64,000 nt of DNA from Streptomyces sp. NBC_00443 (lineage in GTDB: Bacteria; Actinomycetota; Actinomycetes; Streptomycetales; Streptomycetaceae). The notes below the pieces were generated by a model that had not been told where the DNA came from, made no database searches, and worked only from the letters and a program-made list of their open reading frames with translations. The translations under genes and the position numbers were made by a program. Below are positions 63,463 through 64,000 of the stretch, in pieces. The stretch lies in contig NZ_CP107917.1 in the NCBI RefSeq assembly GCF_036014175.1, positions 5,332,001 through 5,396,000 of the forward strand. Direction: 5' to 3'. Numbering within the stretch: position 1 is the first letter of the stretch; each line of letters begins with the position of its first letter.

Positions 63463-64000
63463 ATGACGACAGGTCGGCTCGGGCTGGGGGCACATCCCGG
63501 CCGCCAGGCCGGGGGACACGCCGCGCCGCCGAACGTGGCCTACGCCGGGCAGGTCGTGAATTTCCCGGATCCGGTCCGCGCGTCGCGTCACCCGAGAGGA
63601 GTACGGGTGGACGAGCGTGGTCACCCCGACTTCTCGCCGTACGCGCGCGCGGCCGTGGAGATCGCGGAGCCGCCGGAGGGCTTCGGGGTCGACGAGTTGC
63701 GGCTGACGGACTATGTGTCGGCGAACGCGGCGCTGGCGGCGTCGGGGCACGAGTTGTGGGACACGGTCCCGGCGGTGGCGACGCCGCACGGCTGGACGTG
63801 GCATCACGTGGTGGGTTCGCGGCGGCTGGAACTGGTTCCGGTCGAGGTGAAGGCGTTGCTGCGGCATCACGGCGGTATCGCGACGTCGGCGGTGGACCAC
63901 GACAAGCGGGGGACACGGCCGTTGCAGGAGACGCGGCCGGCGCACTTCCGGCTGCCGAAGTCGGGTGTGGCGGTGACGGAGGCGCAGGCGCTGGGGGTCG
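63463..64000 (+). CDS. WHH-type HNH nuclease-like protein, probably fused to SUKH domain (3' end outside window)
   Basis: The frame is open from ATG 63463 (CAGGGGG upstream) to the right edge, 179 residues so far. A Pro/Gly-rich N-terminus is followed at about 98-140 by LWDTVPAVATPHGWTWHHVVGSRRLELVPVEV then LRHHGG, the W-H-H signature of a WHH nuclease of the HNH/endonuclease VII superfamily, found in polymorphic toxins. The last residues (VAVTEAQALGV) look like the opening of a SMI1/SUKH domain, so the gene may carry nuclease-like and immunity-like parts together. It faces away from the YwqJ/SUKH-3 pair. Confidence 0.75.
   Translation, partial: MTTGRLGLGAHPGRQAGGHAAPPNVAYAGQVVNFPDPVRASRHPRGVRVDERGHPDFSPYARAAVEIAEPPEGFGVDELRLTDYVSANAALAASGHELWDTVPAVATPHGWTWHHVVGSRRLELVPVEVKALLRHHGGIATSAVDHDKRGTRPLQETRPAHFRLPKSGVAVTEAQALGV

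Overview
The window is chromosomal DNA of a Streptomyces-type actinomycete. The GC content is very high, GTG starts and 4-base start/stop overlaps are common, and the gene set is diagnostic of the genus (SsgA-like protein, PDGLE-type CbiM, protein O-mannosyltransferase, RpfB, TamR/Tam, SUKH and YwqJ proteins). From memory, the order ssgE - two PBPs - pmt - rpfB - ksgA - ispE - galTEK - tamR/tam - ppc - pth - rplY - prs - glmU matches the S. coelicolor SCO31xx region read in reverse. That is recall, not a database result. I see no phage, insertion sequence, CRISPR array or rRNA. There is one tRNA, tRNA-Gln(TTG).

Layout. (1) 1-3.4 kb: an overlapping monooxygenase / alpha-beta hydrolase / SDR operon, cut by the left edge. 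(2) 3.4-18 kb: a small hydrophilic protein, a tricorn-type protease, a TetR/MMPL efflux unit with two palindromic operators, a serine hydrolase, a metallophosphoesterase, a methyltransferase, a small secreted protein, a hydrolase with a sortase-type tail, a YbaK/EamA pair and ohr. (3) 18-21 kb: a cobalt/nickel ECF transporter (CbiM-CbiQ-CbiO) translationally chained to the peroxide sensor ohrR, next to ohr. (4) 21-36 kb: cell-envelope and housekeeping genes, namely ssgE, twin PBPs, pmt, rsmI, tatD, rpfB, ksgA-ispE, a Tat-exported PGRP amidase and an ABC-F ATPase. (5) 36-41 kb: two tandem proline-rich membrane-anchored beta-propeller proteins and a degenerate response regulator. (6) 41.5-47 kb: a galactose locus, with a sodium/solute symporter divergent from galT-galE-galK. 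(7) 47-52.7 kb: a second LuxR regulator, tamR/tam with its operator, a CsbD-like protein and a desaturase-TetR pair. (8) 52.7-62 kb: ppc, pth, rplY, prs, glmU, tRNA-Gln and a sensor kinase. (9) 62-64 kb: a toxin/immunity-like island (SUKH-3 protein, YwqJ-type deaminase, and a divergent WHH nuclease-like gene cut by the right edge).

How the genes work together. The gal locus couples sugar uptake to the Leloir pathway. TamR/Tam and ppc both act around the TCA cycle. The 21-35 kb block concerns peptidoglycan synthesis, remodelling and septation. prs, glmU, pth and rplY supply nucleotide, cell-wall and translation functions. The most unusual items are the terminal deaminase/SUKH/WHH cluster, the ohrR-ECF metal transporter coupling, the wall-anchored hydrolase, the receiver domain lacking its phosphoacceptor Asp, the apparent frameshift at the end of tamR, and several perfect palindromes that look like unassigned operators.
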